Source of the DNA: Lysinibacillus mangiferihumi
GTDB lineage: Bacteria > Bacillota > Bacilli > Bacillales_A > Planococcaceae
Direction: 5' to 3'
NCBI RefSeq assembly: GCF_003049665.1
Contig: NZ_PYWM01000010.1
Location: 85,589 to 149,588 of the forward strand
Length of the DNA: 64,000 nt
A program made the position numbers and the translations under genes. Below the pieces are notes generated by a model, which did no database searches, was not told the origin of the DNA, and saw only the letters and a list, made by a program, of their open reading frames with translations. Positions 1-10,766 of this stretch are shown piece by piece (the first letter of the stretch is position 1; the number at the start of each line of letters is the position of its first letter).

Positions 1-85
1 CCCGAAAATTGCACGCTTAGCTCGGATGGAAGGCTTAGAGGGCCATGCTCGTGCTGTAGAATCTCGTGGATGGGAAAAGGAGTAA
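1..85 (+). CDS. hisD: Histidinol dehydrogenase, C-terminal end only
   Basis: Only the last 27 codons are in the window (frame begins at base 2, stop TAA at 83-85). The peptide contains ARMEGLEGHARAVE, which matches the usual C-terminus of histidinol dehydrogenase, where a conserved EGL-x-x-HA motif contributes to zinc and substrate binding across the dimer. Position directly upstream of hisB, with the hisB ribosome site inside its last codons, supports the call. The rest of the gene lies to the left of the window. Confidence 0.75.
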   Translation, partial: PKIARLARMEGLEGHARAVESRGWEKE

Positions 86-89
86 GACG

Positions 90-689
90 ATGACAGAACA
101 GAAACGCTACGCAAAGGTAGAACGCAAAACAAATGAAACACAAATTTCAGTTGCCATTGAGTTAGATGGCGAGGGCAAGGCGGATATCCAAACAGGTGTT
201 GGCTTTATGGATCACATGCTGGATTTATTTATTAAACATGGTCTATTTAATGGCACAATTCAAGCGAATGGTGATACGCATATTGACGACCACCATACAA
301 CGGAAGACCTTGGCATTGTATTAGGACAAGCCATTCGTCAAGCGCTCGGCGATAAGAAAGGTATTAAACGTTATGGTAATGCCTTTGTACCAATGGATGA
401 TGCACTGGCACAAGTTGTTGTCGATTGTTCAAATCGTCCACATTTAGAGTATCGTGTGCCTGAACTAAAAGAGAAAGTAGGAACTTTTGATACGGAGTTA
501 GTGCATGAGTTTTTATGGAAATTTGCGCTTGAAGCAAGAATGAATGTCCACGTTATCGTACCGTATGGTCATAATACACACCACATTATCGAAGCTATTT
601 TTAAAGCATTAGCTCGTGCCATTGATGCGGCAGTTGAAATTGATCCTCGCGTTAAGGGTGTACCTTCCACAAAGGGGCTGTTAACGTGA
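90..689 (+). CDS. hisB: Imidazoleglycerol-phosphate dehydratase
   Basis: Dehydrates imidazole glycerol phosphate to imidazole acetol phosphate in histidine biosynthesis (cytoplasm, Mn-dependent 24-mer in known members). At 199 residues it has the monofunctional length without a phosphatase domain. Manganese-binding motifs are visible: DHMLD near residue 41, DDHHTTED near residue 67, and the C-terminal GHNTHHIIE. I chose ATG 90 because AAAAGGAG lies 8 bases upstream; an in-frame ATG at 66 would extend into hisD and has no ribosome site. The stop overlaps the hisH start by 4 bases, so the genes are translationally coupled. Confidence 0.96.
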   Translation: MTEQKRYAKVERKTNETQISVAIELDGEGKADIQTGVGFMDHMLDLFIKHGLFNGTIQANGDTHIDDHHTTEDLGIVLGQAIRQALGDKKGIKRYGNAFVPMDDALAQVVVDCSNRPHLEYRVPELKEKVGTFDTELVHEFLWKFALEARMNVHVIVPYGHNTHHIIEAIFKALARAIDAAVEIDPRVKGVPSTKGLLT

Positions 690-1318
690 AAATAGGTGTC
701 ATTGACTATGGGATGGGTAATTTATTTAGTGTTGAACAAGCACTAAAACGACTTGGCTGTGAAGTCATTGTAACAGCACAAGAACAGGAACTAGATGAAG
801 CCGATGCCCTGTTACTGCCAGGTGTTGGCGCTTTTCCCGATGCTATGAAACGTTTAGCTGAAACAAAATTAGATAGCTACTTACAAAAAGTACAAGCAGA
901 TAATCGACCATTGCTCGGTATTTGTTTAGGCATGCAGTTATTATTTGAGGAAAGCGTAGAGGTGACACCTACGAAGGGACTAGGTTTCTTCAAAGGCAGC
1001 ATTCAACGTTTTAGCGGCATTCAAGGGGAGCAGTCCTATCGAGTACCTCATATGGGGTGGAATGAATTGATTGTGACGAATCGACCAGCATGGCTCAAAG
1101 AAGAGGCACCTGCCGAGCACGTTTATTTTGTTCATTCTTTTTATGCCACGAATATTGAACCGACAGAACTAGTGGCTTATGCTGACTACCATGGCATTGA
1201 AGTCCCAGGGATTGTTGCCAAAGGCTCGATTACAGGTATGCAATTCCATCCTGAAAAATCAGGTGAGTTAGGCGTGTACTTATTAGAACAATGGTTAAAA
1301 GGGGTGGCGGCTTGCTAA
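686..1318 (+). CDS. hisH: Imidazole glycerol phosphate synthase, glutaminase subunit
   Basis: Class I glutamine amidotransferase that supplies ammonia to HisF. The nucleophile is Cys80 in GICLGMQ, and the His-Glu pair is in QFHPEKSG near residue 187. The 210-residue length is normal. The start is GTG 686, overlapping the hisB stop (GTGA). Its 3' end overlaps the hisF start by 7 bases, as expected for two subunits made in equal amounts. Confidence 0.96.
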   Translation: MKIGVIDYGMGNLFSVEQALKRLGCEVIVTAQEQELDEADALLLPGVGAFPDAMKRLAETKLDSYLQKVQADNRPLLGICLGMQLLFEESVEVTPTKGLGFFKGSIQRFSGIQGEQSYRVPHMGWNELIVTNRPAWLKEEAPAEHVYFVHSFYATNIEPTELVAYADYHGIEVPGIVAKGSITGMQFHPEKSGELGVYLLEQWLKGVAAC

Positions 1319-2073
1319 CGAAACGTATTATTCCATGTCTTGATGTGAAGGAAGGACGAGTTGTCAAAGGTGTACAGTTCGTATCATTACGTGATGCAGG
1401 AGATCCGGTTGAACTTGCAAAGTTTTATGATGAGCAAGGTGCAGATGAGCTTGTTTTCCTAGATATCTCTGCATCGCATGAAGGCCGTGAAACAATGGTC
1501 GATGTAGTGCGCCAAACTGCGGCGACACTAGCCATTCCATTTACTGTTGGTGGCGGTATTCGCTCGTTAGAGGATATGAAGCGTATTTTACGCGCTGGTG
1601 CCGACAAAGTATCTGTTAATACTTCCGCTTTAGAACGCCCAGCGCTGATTAAAGAAGGTTCTGACTATTTCGGTGCACAATGTATTGTTGTTGCAATTGA
1701 TGCGCGCTATAGTGAAGAAGACGGCACGTGGATGGTCTATACACACGGTGGTCGCAACAAAACATCTTGGCAAGTAATAGAGTGGGCAAAAGAAGCTGTC
1801 CGCTTAGGTGCTGGCGAGATTTTATTAACAAGTATGAATCAAGACGGTGAAAAATCTGGCTTTGATTTAGCTTTAACGAAGGCTGTACGACAGGCCGTGA
1901 CAGTCCCAGTCATTGCAAGTGGCGGTGCAGGGAATGCCGAACATTTTTACGAAGTATTAGCGGACGATGTAGATGCAGATGCAGCACTTGCAGCATCCAT
2001 TTTTCATTACAAAGAAACGAGTGTAGCGCAAGTAAAACAATACTTACGTGAAAAAGGAGTGGCAGTAAGATGA
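1312..2073 (+). CDS. hisF: Imidazole glycerol phosphate synthase, cyclase subunit
   Basis: TIM-barrel cyclase that uses HisH-derived ammonia to make imidazole glycerol phosphate and AICAR. With the TTG start at 1312 the protein begins [12 protein letters not shown], which places the catalytic aspartate at residue 11 as in known HisF; the second aspartate is in VVAIDAR. Phosphate-binding GGGI and SGGAGN loops are visible. An in-frame ATG at 1291 would add seven non-conserved residues, so TTG 1312 is preferred; AAGGGGTGG lies just upstream. The stop overlaps hisI (ATGA). Confidence 0.95.
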   Translation: MLTKRIIPCLDVKEGRVVKGVQFVSLRDAGDPVELAKFYDEQGADELVFLDISASHEGRETMVDVVRQTAATLAIPFTVGGGIRSLEDMKRILRAGADKVSVNTSALERPALIKEGSDYFGAQCIVVAIDARYSEEDGTWMVYTHGGRNKTSWQVIEWAKEAVRLGAGEILLTSMNQDGEKSGFDLALTKAVRQAVTVPVIASGGAGNAEHFYEVLADDVDADAALAASIFHYKETSVAQVKQYLREKGVAVR

Positions 2074-2687
2074 TAGATAACATTAAATTTGACGATAAAG
2101 GTCTTGTTACAGCAGTTGTGCAAGATGCCAATACAAAAGAAGTATTAACTGTGGCTTATATGAATAAAGAATCATTAGAAAAAACATTAGAATCAGGCGA
2201 AACATGGTTTTACTCACGTTCTCGTGAAGCGCTTTGGCATAAAGGAGCGACGAGTGGTAACGTACAAAAAGTAGTGTCCATTAAAGCGGACTGTGATGGC
2301 GATGCATTAGTTGTAGAAGTACTTCCTGCTGGTCCCGCATGCCACAATGGCACAACATCTTGCTTTACGACAGTACTGCAAGAAAAAGAAAAAGTTGGTT
2401 CGGTTAGTATTATCCCTGAGCTAGTCAAAGTAATTGAAAAGCGTGAGCAAGAAATGCCTGAGGGTGCATATACTACATATTTATTCGATAAAGGCATCGA
2501 TAAAATTTGTAAAAAAGTCGGGGAAGAAGCAACAGAGGTAGTTATCGGTGCAAAAAATCGTGATCCAGAAGAAGTAAAATGGGAAGCGGCTGATTTAATT
2601 TACCACTTATTAGTTTTACTGCAAGAACAAAAAGTAAATGTTTTTGACGTATTACATGTGTTGGAAAAACGTCACGAGGAGAAATAA
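2070..2687 (+). CDS. hisI: Bifunctional phosphoribosyl-AMP cyclohydrolase / phosphoribosyl-ATP pyrophosphatase
   Basis: Fused HisI-HisE enzyme (205 residues) for steps 3 and 2 of histidine synthesis. The N-terminal cyclohydrolase domain (about 1-110) shows WFYSRSR, the metal motif [11 protein letters not shown] and the PACHNG cysteine/histidine cluster. The C-terminal pyrophosphatase domain (about 115-205) shows the [10 protein letters not shown] helix and [11 protein letters not shown]. It is the last gene of the his operon and is followed by a terminator. Confidence 0.95.
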   Translation: MIDNIKFDDKGLVTAVVQDANTKEVLTVAYMNKESLEKTLESGETWFYSRSREALWHKGATSGNVQKVVSIKADCDGDALVVEVLPAGPACHNGTTSCFTTVLQEKEKVGSVSIIPELVKVIEKREQEMPEGAYTTYLFDKGIDKICKKVGEEATEVVIGAKNRDPEEVKWEAADLIYHLLVLLQEQKVNVFDVLHVLEKRHEEK

Positions 2688-2730
2688 CAGCATATCGCTT
2701 ATTGTATGGTATAATATGAGTTACTGTAAA

Positions 2731-2753
2731 AAGGAACGTATAATGCGTTCCTT
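2731..2753 (+). terminator. his operon terminator
   Basis: Perfect 8-bp stem AAGGAACG / CGTTCCTT with a 7-base loop, followed by ATTTCTTGTTT. It separates hisI from the TPR gene. A GTATGGTATAATATG sequence just upstream (about 2704-2718) could be the promoter of the next gene. Confidence 0.7.
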
Positions 2754-2777
2754 ATTTCTTGTTTCGGAGGAAATATT

Positions 2778-4295
2778 TTGGAAAAGAAACGTCAAAAAGA
2801 GAAGCAAACGAATGTCGTATCGTTCATTCCAACAGGCGACTATTATTATAAAAAGTCAATTCAAGCGATGAATAGCGGTCAAATGGATAAAGCCTATAAA
2901 TATTTACAGCGTGCTGTAGATTTAAGTCCGGATGATCCAATGATTTTATTGCAACTAGCGATTGTAGAGTTAGAAGGTCAAGGTTTTGAGGAAGCCTATG
3001 ATCTGCTTCGTCGTGCCTATCAATTAGACCCCAATGAGCCGGAAATTATTTTTTATATGGCTGAGGTATCAGGATGTGTCGGCATTATTCAAGATGCCAA
3101 ACGCTTTGCAGAGCAATACTTAGAAATGGAACCAGAAGGTGCATATGCGGATGAAGCGGCAGAAATATTAGATTTTGTTGCTTTTGAGCACAATGAATAT
3201 GAAGAGCTTGAAGGCAGTGGCGAGGATTTATATCGGCAGGAGCAAGCACGTCGTTGCATGGAAAAGGGTGACTTTCCAGAAGCAATCAATATTTTAGAAC
3301 AATTAGTAGAAGATAGACCGGAATTTTGGTCAGCATACAATAATTTAGCTTTAGCTTATTTTTATGTAGGTGAAGCGGAACAGGCTAAAGCGATTTTGAA
3401 CACGGTTTTGCGTGAAAATAAAGGGAATCTCCATGCATTGTGTAATCTAACGGTTATTGCCTACTATGAGAAAAATGATGAGGAATTAAATGCTCTTTTA
3501 GAAGTATTGGTGAAAATTCAACCTTATGCTTGGGATCATCGTTACAAATTGGGCGCAACGCTTGCGCTGATTGGTCAATATGAAACTGCATTTAAATGGC
3601 TACGAAGCATGCAGAAGCGTGGTTATTTAGGTGATCCAGGGTTTTACTTTTGGTTATCTCATGCGGCCTACTTTTCTGGTTACGATGATATTGCCAAAAA
3701 TGCTTGGGAGCAGTTACTTGAGTTAGATCCAGATAAAGAAGGTTTTGAACCTTGGCGTCAGCAGGAAAATACATATGAGCTTGACGCATTAGAGCATGAT
3801 CGTGACTTCATTGTAGCGAAGCTTGAAAGTGAGTATATAAGTGATCGTTTATTTGGCTTGTTTTTATTACGAGGAACAGCGCATAAACAGGAAATCATTG
3901 CGCATCCTAAATGGATAGATGTAGAGCAATTTGGTGCTTTTGAAAAGCTTTTTTTAGCTTATGCACTAGGCCATCAGTTTGATGAGAAAAACAAAGTAGA
4001 GGCAAGTTTTTTAAGAGCCGTACGTGTACCCGAGATTTTGTTGGAGCACTATGGAAAATTGACGACAATCGTCGCACCAATGTTCCAAATGTGGTTCGTG
4101 CTTTGTGAACAAGCACTTAGTCAAAATTATCGCTTTACAAATCCGGCTGCTATTGCAGGTGCAAATGATTTTTTATTCCGCTCATCTCGCATGTTGAAGG
4201 TGACGAAAAAAGAAATCGCAGAGCAATATGGCATATCTGTAGCAACATTATCGAAATATATAGATGAAATATTAATGTACTTACCAACGAGTTAA
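2778..4295 (+). CDS. TPR-repeat protein, YvcD-like
   Basis: A 505-residue soluble protein with several tetratricopeptide repeats, for example AYKYLQRAVDLSPDDP near residue 40, AYDLLRRAYQLDPNEP near 74 and AINILEQLVEDRPEF near 170. TPR units are protein-interaction scaffolds. The C-terminus (KEIAEQYGISVATLSKYI) looks like a helix-turn-helix, so it may also bind DNA. The start is TTG 2778 after GGAGG. Its place between the his operon and trxB matches yvcD of Bacillus. The partner is unknown. Confidence 0.75.
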   Translation: MEKKRQKEKQTNVVSFIPTGDYYYKKSIQAMNSGQMDKAYKYLQRAVDLSPDDPMILLQLAIVELEGQGFEEAYDLLRRAYQLDPNEPEIIFYMAEVSGCVGIIQDAKRFAEQYLEMEPEGAYADEAAEILDFVAFEHNEYEELEGSGEDLYRQEQARRCMEKGDFPEAINILEQLVEDRPEFWSAYNNLALAYFYVGEAEQAKAILNTVLRENKGNLHALCNLTVIAYYEKNDEELNALLEVLVKIQPYAWDHRYKLGATLALIGQYETAFKWLRSMQKRGYLGDPGFYFWLSHAAYFSGYDDIAKNAWEQLLELDPDKEGFEPWRQQENTYELDALEHDRDFIVAKLESEYISDRLFGLFLLRGTAHKQEIIAHPKWIDVEQFGAFEKLFLAYALGHQFDEKNKVEASFLRAVRVPEILLEHYGKLTTIVAPMFQMWFVLCEQALSQNYRFTNPAAIAGANDFLFRSSRMLKVTKKEIAEQYGISVATLSKYIDEILMYLPTS

Positions 4296-4388
4296 ATTGA
4301 AGCTGTGAGCAACTTAGTTGAATAACTTCATGCTTTCACATACGATGAACATACTGAACGTTATTATAAAAAAGTATTACAAGTTTAG

Positions 4389-5345
<957 letters not shown>

Positions 5346-5878
5346 TAAGCGTTATACCGAGTGATGGTCTCAAAAATCTTAGAAGCGCATTGCAATTGGC
5401 CGTTATTACCGGAAAAAAATACAAATTTTTAATACGGTTTTAATATTGCTGTAACTTGAATGACATATAAAAGGTGTAATATAAAGACTGTAATTAGCAA
5501 TCCCCCTTTTATTTTTTTAGTAGGTTGTTTCCGCCTAAATTAGGTGGGAGCAACCTATTTTTAGTGCCAGTCACTCAAACAATTCTGAATTCTTAAAGCG
5601 CTGCAAGTAGCTTATTTTACGCAATAGTAAACCTAATGCTAATTATTTTGGATATGTCATGTCTGACAGTAGAAAACTGTATACTATATGTAGAAGGAAT
5701 AGTGTGAAATAATGGTTATTGAAAGATGCGTTGACCTTTTCTGTATGCATTTGAAACCTTTGGGATAAGTGATTTAATCATTTTTTACGCAAGATTCCAT
5801 AGTTGTGAAATGAGGACAAACTCTGATAGGTCTTGCTATAATAAAAAATAGAATGCAAAAGAGATTAGAGGTGTGCCT
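5346..5878. other. Intergenic region, 533 bp
   Basis: The stretch holds the trxB terminator (5520-5563) and one copy of a dispersed repeat (5574-5602, GTGCCAGTCAC followed by TCAAACAATT). No supported gene is seen. A TATAATA at about 5837 may be the -10 of the nudix-rapZ operon, but its -35 is not clear. Confidence 0.5.
5520..5563 (+). terminator. trxB terminator
   Basis: Long hairpin with outer arms TAGGTTG / CAACCTA and an inner stem CCGCCTAA / TTAGGTGG, ending in a short T-run (ATTTTTAG). Strong stem at the expected place. Confidence 0.75.
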
Positions 5879-6346
5879 ATGCAAAGAATTGCAAACTTAA
5901 TCGCCGTAAAAGACGGCCAAGTATTATTACTTCAAAAGCCGAGACGTGGCTGGTATGTAGCACCAGGCGGGAAAATGGAGAGCGGTGAGTCTATTTATGA
6001 GTCTGCTTTACGTGAGTTTCAGGAAGAAACAAATGTAATCCCATTGAAAGCGCATTTAAAAGGTGTCTATACGATGGTTATTAAAGAAGATAACGTTAAG
6101 GTAGATGAATGGATGTTGTATACTTTTGTAGCGAAGGATATTGAAGGTGTACCATTCGAAGAAACAAGAGAAGGTAAGCTTGCATGGCACCCGATTGAAG
6201 ATTTAAAAAAATTGCCAATGGCTGAAGGTGACCGAACAAATTTACAATTTGCTGTATCACAATCAGGCATTCAGTACGGTACGTTCGAATACACGAAGGA
6301 TTTTGAATTACTTCATGAAAAAATACAAATATCAATAGAACAATAA
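5879..6346 (+). CDS. yvcI: Nudix hydrolase, YvcI-like
   Basis: Nudix-fold pyrophosphohydrolase of 155 residues. The Nudix box GKMESGES...REFQEETN lies at about residues 32-54 and keeps the metal-binding REFQEE. The substrate cannot be read from sequence; relatives include 8-oxo-dGTP and other nucleotide hydrolases. ATG 5879 is preferred over GTG 5873 because AGAGGTG then sits 5 bases upstream. It leads the rapZ-yvcK-whiA cluster, the same order as Bacillus yvcI-yvcJ-yvcK-yvcL. Confidence 0.85.
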   Translation: MQRIANLIAVKDGQVLLLQKPRRGWYVAPGGKMESGESIYESALREFQEETNVIPLKAHLKGVYTMVIKEDNVKVDEWMLYTFVAKDIEGVPFEETREGKLAWHPIEDLKKLPMAEGDRTNLQFAVSQSGIQYGTFEYTKDFELLHEKIQISIEQ

Positions 6347-6355
6347 AGGAGCTGC

Positions 6356-7243
6356 ATGACAGTGGTGGTTGAAAGTCAACAACATGAATTGGTCATTATT
6401 ACAGGAATGTCTGGAGCTGGAAAAACGGTAGCTATTCAAAGCTTTGAGGATTTAGGGTATTACTGTATTGATAATTTACCACCAGCGTTACTCACAACTT
6501 TTTTAACTTTACTTAGAGATTCAGGTAAAAATATTACACGTATTGCCGCGGTCATGGATATGCGTGGCGGTGACTTTTTTGATTCGCTCATTGGTGCGCT
6601 TGACCATATATTAAAAGAAGGCGATATCGTTGCTCGTATTTTATTTTTAGATGCAGATGATCAAACGCTTGTAAGACGATATAAGGAAACAAGACGTGCT
6701 CACCCATTAGCTGTTACTGGTTTACCGTTAGATGGTATTAAACAAGAACGTATACTTCTATCCGAAGTAAAAGGTCGCGCTAAATTTGTTTACAATACAT
6801 CCAACATGAAACCAAAAGAGTTACGCGAGAAAATCGTGAATGAATTTGCAAGCGATGCAGATCATACTTTTTCAATTAATATTATGTCCTTTGGATTTAA
6901 ACATGGTATGCCAATAGATGCAGATTTAGTATTTGATGTGCGCTTTTTAAAAAATCCATATTATGTGGAGGAATTGCGCTATAAAACAGGTTTGCAAACA
7001 GAAGTTTCTTCTTATGTATTAGCGTTAGAGGATACACAAATCCTAATTCAAAAACTAACGGATTTGTTTGAATTTATGGTACCGCTTTATAAACAAGAGG
7101 GGAAATCACAACTTGTCATTGCTTTTGGTTGTACAGGAGGACAGCATCGTTCGGTGACGTTGGCAGAATATTTTGGTGCTTGCTTAGCCAAAAATGAAAA
7201 TGCTGTGATATCGCACCGTGACATCAATCGAAGAAAGGATTGA
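6356..7243 (+). CDS. rapZ: RapZ/YvcJ nucleotide-binding regulator
   Basis: A 295-residue P-loop protein of the RapZ family, with Walker A GMSGAGKT at residues 17-24 and the conserved C-terminal [10 protein letters not shown]. In enterobacteria RapZ is an RNA-binding adaptor controlling glmS; in Bacillus YvcJ binds and hydrolyses nucleotides and influences competence. AAAGGAG precedes the ATG. The gene is 4 bp from yvcK and clearly in the same operon. Confidence 0.93.
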   Translation: MTVVVESQQHELVIITGMSGAGKTVAIQSFEDLGYYCIDNLPPALLTTFLTLLRDSGKNITRIAAVMDMRGGDFFDSLIGALDHILKEGDIVARILFLDADDQTLVRRYKETRRAHPLAVTGLPLDGIKQERILLSEVKGRAKFVYNTSNMKPKELREKIVNEFASDADHTFSINIMSFGFKHGMPIDADLVFDVRFLKNPYYVEELRYKTGLQTEVSSYVLALEDTQILIQKLTDLFEFMVPLYKQEGKSQLVIAFGCTGGQHRSVTLAEYFGACLAKNENAVISHRDINRRKD

Positions 7244-7247
7244 GTGA

Positions 7248-8219
7248 ATGGGGAAAAAGCATACAAGGCTAGTTGTAATAGGTGGTGGTACTGGCCTTTC
7301 CACGTTACTGCGTGGTTTAAAGCATCACCCGTTTGATATCACTGCAATCGTAACCGTTGCGGATGATGGTGGTTCCTCAGGACGTCTACGTGATGACTAT
7401 GATATTCCCCCACCTGGGGATGTCCGCAATGTCATCGCTGCATTATCAGACGTGGAGCCACTTGTTGAGCAAATGTTTCAATATCGTTTTTCAGTATCAG
7501 AGGATTTGAACGGTCATTCTTTAGGTAATTTAATGTTAACCGCATTAACAGATATAACTGGGGATTTTAGCCATGCTATTAGTGAGATGGGAAAAGTGCT
7601 AAAAGTACATGGGCGAGTGATTCCGGCCGCTAATAAGAAGATTACTTTACATGCCGAGTTAGAAGATGGCGTTATAATTGAAGGTGAGTCTAAAATCCCG
7701 ACAGCATCAAAACGCATTAACCGCGTTTTTTTAGTGCCTGAAAATGTGAAACCGTTACCAGAAGCAATACGGGCAATTCATCGGGCAGACTATATTTTAA
7801 TAGGTCCTGGAAGCTTATATACGAGTATTATTCCGAATTTGCTTGTGAAAGAAATTGGGGAGGCTGTCGTAAAAGCAAAGGGGCGCAAAATTTATGTATG
7901 TAATTTAATGACTCAAAAAGGTGAGACAATTTCCTATACAGCAGGTGACCATGTGCAAGCGATACACAAGCATGTTGGAAATTCTTTTATCGATTCTATT
8001 TTAGTCAACGCTGAGCAACTGCCGCATCCTGTTAAAGAGTTGTATAAAGAAGAATGTGCAGAGCCCGTAACATTTGATGTTGGAAAGCTTGAAAGTATGG
8101 GATTAGAAGTTATTAAACGAGATATTGCAACCATTCGACCTGATGGGACAGTTCGCCATAATGCGGCAAATGTTGCAAAATGGCTTGTGGATTATGCAAA
8201 AATCTTACCCAAAAAGTAA
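7248..8219 (+). CDS. yvcK: YvcK/GluM gluconeogenesis and morphology factor
   Basis: Rossmann-like protein of the CofD/YvcK family (323 residues). The N-terminal GGGTGLSTLLRGLK and DDGGSSGRL motifs are typical and bind a sugar nucleotide. In Bacillus subtilis it is needed for growth on gluconeogenic carbon sources and for positioning of PBP1. Adjacent to rapZ and whiA as in most Firmicutes. Confidence 0.93.
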   Translation: MGKKHTRLVVIGGGTGLSTLLRGLKHHPFDITAIVTVADDGGSSGRLRDDYDIPPPGDVRNVIAALSDVEPLVEQMFQYRFSVSEDLNGHSLGNLMLTALTDITGDFSHAISEMGKVLKVHGRVIPAANKKITLHAELEDGVIIEGESKIPTASKRINRVFLVPENVKPLPEAIRAIHRADYILIGPGSLYTSIIPNLLVKEIGEAVVKAKGRKIYVCNLMTQKGETISYTAGDHVQAIHKHVGNSFIDSILVNAEQLPHPVKELYKEECAEPVTFDVGKLESMGLEVIKRDIATIRPDGTVRHNAANVAKWLVDYAKILPKK

Positions 8220-8309
8220 GGAAGCCTATAATAGAGTCCTAAAGAATGCTTGTTGTATATGGTAAGATGAACATATACATAGAAATAAAGGTCGAAAGGG
8301 GGGCGTGCT

Positions 8310-9257
8310 ATGTCATTTGCTTCAGAAACAAAAAAAGAGCTTACACAGGTAGAAGCGGACGATTACTGTATGAAAGCAGAAGTATCCGCGTTAATTCGTA
8401 TGAATGGTTCGTTATCTTTTGCTAACAAACAACTTAGCTTAGACGTGCAAACCGAAAATGCTGCAATCGCACGAAGGCTTTATACGATAATGAAGAAGTT
8501 GTATCCATATAATGTGGAGCTACTTGTACGTAAGAAAATGCGATTGAAAAAAAATAATGTGTATATATGTCGTGTACGTGAAGGTGCACGTGAATTGCTC
8601 ATTAATTTAGCTATTATTTCAGATGATTTTCAATTTAATCATACGATTTCTAAAGAGCTGATAAAAAAGAGTGGTCATAAAAGAGCCTACTTACGTGGAG
8701 CGTTTTTAGCAGGTGGCTCGGTAAATAATCCAGAAACGTCTGCCTATCATTTAGAAATTTATTCTTTGTATAAAGAGCATGGTGAGGCATTAATGGATTT
8801 AATGAACGAATTTGAATTGAATGCAAAAACCATTGAACGCAAGAAGGGATTTGTGACATACTTAAAGGAAGCGGAAAAGATTTCCGACTTTTTAAATATT
8901 GTCGGAGCCCATCAAGCAATGATGAAATTTGAAGATGTTCGTATATTACGCGATATGCGCAATAGTGTTAATCGGATTGTGAACTGTGAAACAGCAAACT
9001 TGAATAAAACGATAGGTGCTGCACTGCGTCAGGTAGAAAATATTCGATTTATCGAAAATTCCATTGGTCTGGATCAGTTGCCTGAAAAACTGCGCGAAAT
9101 TGCACGCCTACGTGTGGAATACCAAGATGTGACGTTAAAAGAACTTGGTGAAATGGTATCAAGTGGAACGGTTAGTAAATCAGGAGTCAATCATCGATTG
9201 CGTAAAATAGATGAAATAGCAGATGCATTAAGAAGAGGTGAAAAGATAGGCGGTTAA
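8310..9257 (+). CDS. whiA: WhiA DNA-binding protein
   Basis: 315-residue WhiA with the two LAGLIDADG-like lobes without nuclease function ([14 protein letters not shown] near residue 130) and the C-terminal HTH ([20 protein letters not shown]). It is a nucleoid-associated factor that supports cell division and chromosome segregation in Bacillus and sporulation in Streptomyces. AAAGGGGGG lies upstream of the ATG. Fourth gene of the cluster. Confidence 0.94.
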   Translation: MSFASETKKELTQVEADDYCMKAEVSALIRMNGSLSFANKQLSLDVQTENAAIARRLYTIMKKLYPYNVELLVRKKMRLKKNNVYICRVREGARELLINLAIISDDFQFNHTISKELIKKSGHKRAYLRGAFLAGGSVNNPETSAYHLEIYSLYKEHGEALMDLMNEFELNAKTIERKKGFVTYLKEAEKISDFLNIVGAHQAMMKFEDVRILRDMRNSVNRIVNCETANLNKTIGAALRQVENIRFIENSIGLDQLPEKLREIARLRVEYQDVTLKELGEMVSSGTVSKSGVNHRLRKIDEIADALRRGEKIGG

Positions 9258-9369
9258 GTTTTCATGCGTATTTGATATGAAAGCAAGCACAATCGCTTAT
9301 TGTTCTTCTGCTGTTAAGTGAGGTAATATAATACTAATAGATGAACGGTAGTGAAGGGGAGTATTGCGA

Positions 9370-9627
9370 ATGACTGAAAAAACAGTCCAGGTAAAATTAA
9401 AATTAGGACTTCAAGCTAGACAAGCAGCGTTGTTTGTACAGGAAGCAAATCGTTTCAGCGCTGATATTTTTCTTGAGAAAGACGATAAAAAAGTAAATGC
9501 CAAATCCATTATGGGTGTAATGAGCTTAGCCATTGCAAAAGGCACGAAGGTAGTTTTAAGCAGTGAAGGTAGCGATGCAGAGCAAGCGGTTTCATCCTTA
9601 GCTGCGCTTATTGAAAAGGAAGACTAA
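9370..9627 (+). CDS. crh: HPr-like catabolite repression protein Crh
   Basis: 85-residue HPr paralogue. Numbered from ATG 9370, residue 15 is glutamine (GLQAR) where HPr has the phospho-accepting histidine, and Ser46 (AKSIMGV) is kept. This is the signature of Crh, which is phosphorylated only by HPr kinase and acts as a CcpA cofactor, not in sugar transport. An in-frame TTG at 9364 is less well placed; GAAGGGGAG precedes the ATG. Position after whiA matches Bacillus. Confidence 0.92.
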   Translation: MTEKTVQVKLKLGLQARQAALFVQEANRFSADIFLEKDDKKVNAKSIMGVMSLAIAKGTKVVLSSEGSDAEQAVSSLAALIEKED

Positions 9628-9628
9628 T

Positions 9629-9665
9629 CAAAAACCTCTAAGTCACAAGAGCTTAGAGGTTTTTG
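9629..9665 (+). terminator. crh terminator
   Basis: AAAAACCTCTAAG and CTTAGAGGTTTTT form a near-perfect stem with flanking A and T runs, so it can act on both strands. It ends the whiA-crh operon. Confidence 0.85.
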
Positions 9666-9754
9666 ATATTGCCGTTGAGTGGACACACATGAAAGTTGCG
9701 ACTCTCGCTAGTGAGCGGATGTTTTATGTCTTACTTGAGTGCCTAGTACCTATT

Positions 9755-9792
9755 AAAAAAACCGCTAAGTCATTTGGGCTTAGCGGTTTTTC
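9755..9792 (-). terminator. clpP terminator (bidirectional)
   Basis: AAAAAAACCGCTAAG and CTTAGCGGTTTTT flank a short loop. It lies 5 bp past the clpP stop on the minus strand and has A/T runs on both sides, so it serves clpP and backs up the crh terminator. Confidence 0.85.
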
Positions 9793-9796
9793 CTTA

Positions 9797-10384
9797 TTAG
9801 CGTTCGTTGCGTACAAAAATATGGTCGATTAAGCCGTATTCTTTCGCACGTTCAGCTGTCATGAAGTTATCACGGTCAGTATCTCTTGAGATGACTTCTA
9901 ATGGCTGACCTGTACGTTCAGATAAAATACCATTTAATTTTTCACGAAGGAATAAAATGCGTTTTGCCGCAATTTCAATTTCAGTCGCTTGACCTTGTGC
10001 ACCACCAAGTGGTTGGTGAATCATTACTTCTGCATTTGGTAAAGCATAACGTTTACCAGGTTCACCAGCAGCAAGTAGGAAAGCACCCATAGATGCAGCC
10101 ATACCAATACAAATTGTTTGTACTTTTGGCTTGATGAATTGCATTGTATCGTAGATTGCCATACCAGCTGTAATCGAACCACCTGGTGAGTTAATGTAAA
10201 GAGAAATATCTTTATCTGGATCTTCTGCTTCTAAGAATAGAAGCTGTGCAACGATTGAGTTTGCAACGTTGTCATCAATCGCACTACCTAATAGGATAAT
10301 ACGGTCTTTTAGTAGTCGTGAATAAATGTCATAAGCACGTTCACCACGACTTGTTTGTTCAATAACTGTAGGAATTAAATTCAT
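9797..10384 (-). CDS. clpP: ATP-dependent Clp protease proteolytic subunit
   Basis: Serine peptidase that forms the two-ring 14-mer of Clp proteases with ClpC/ClpX. At 195 residues it has the normal length, and the catalytic triad falls at the canonical numbers Ser98 (GMAASMG), His123 (MIHQP) and Asp172 (DRDNF). GGAGG lies 6 bases upstream of the ATG on the minus strand. It is transcribed towards crh, from a CtsR-type promoter. Confidence 0.97.
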   Translation of the reverse strand: MNLIPTVIEQTSRGERAYDIYSRLLKDRIILLGSAIDDNVANSIVAQLLFLEAEDPDKDISLYINSPGGSITAGMAIYDTMQFIKPKVQTICIGMAASMGAFLLAAGEPGKRYALPNAEVMIHQPLGGAQGQATEIEIAAKRILFLREKLNGILSERTGQPLEVISRDTDRDNFMTAERAKEYGLIDHIFVRNER

Positions 10385-10457
10385 GTTAAATCCTCCTTAA
10401 AAAGCTAAATTCGAATACTTTTACTGAAATCATCCATTATATTTCAGTTGTAACCTT

Positions 10458-10488
10458 ATCATACACATTATAGTCAGGGAAGGTCAAA
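10458..10488 (-). promoter_or_regulatory. clpP promoter with CtsR operator
   Basis: On the plus strand AGTCAGG-GAA-GGTCAAA (10472-10488) fits the CtsR heptad repeat (RGTCAAA-NAN-RGTCAAA) with 12 of 14 heptad positions. On the minus strand TTGACC (10482-10487) and TATGAT (10458-10463), 18 bases apart, form a sigma-A promoter that the operator covers. This predicts heat and stress induction through CtsR. ctsR itself is not in the window. Confidence 0.75.
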
Positions 10489-10541
10489 TATTAACGCTGA
10501 TATTAAGAAATAAAATACATAACAAAAATAATAATTTATAG

Positions 10542-10570
10542 TTGAAAAATGGGCAAGACGTTTGTATAAT
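10542..10570 (+). promoter_or_regulatory. Sigma-A promoter for tRNA-Arg
   Basis: TTGAAA (10542-10547) and TATAAT (10565-10570) with 17-base spacing, about 120 bp upstream of the tRNA. Very good consensus match. Confidence 0.75.
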
Positions 10571-10691
10571 GGAAAGGTCGTAAGTTAAAGTACAGTACAC
10601 TATTTTGCAGGTATGCTTCTGAAATGAGGATTATCTACATGATGCTTTACCGTAAAGCCTTAGAGTGAGTACTTTTTTTTTATGTTCAATT

Positions 10692-10766
10692 GCCCTCGTG
10701 GTGTAATGGATAACACGTAAGATTCCGGTTCTTGCACTGGGGGTTCGATTCCCTCCGAGGGCGCCA
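10692..10766 (+). tRNA. tRNA-Arg (anticodon CCG)
   Basis: 75 nt including encoded CCA. The acceptor stem is GCCCTCG / CGAGGGC, the D-loop holds TAATGGATA, the anticodon loop reads TTCCGGT (CCG) within the stem AAGA/TCTT, and the T-arm is GGGGGTTCGATTCCCTC. It decodes CGG, a rare arginine codon in such genomes. It stands alone between clpP and an ABC transporter. Confidence 0.95.

Noticed and set aside
5346..5870. Riboswitch or T-box upstream of the nudix operon
   Set aside because: No specifier, T-box sequence or known aptamer core is recognisable; only a terminator and one dispersed repeat are supported.
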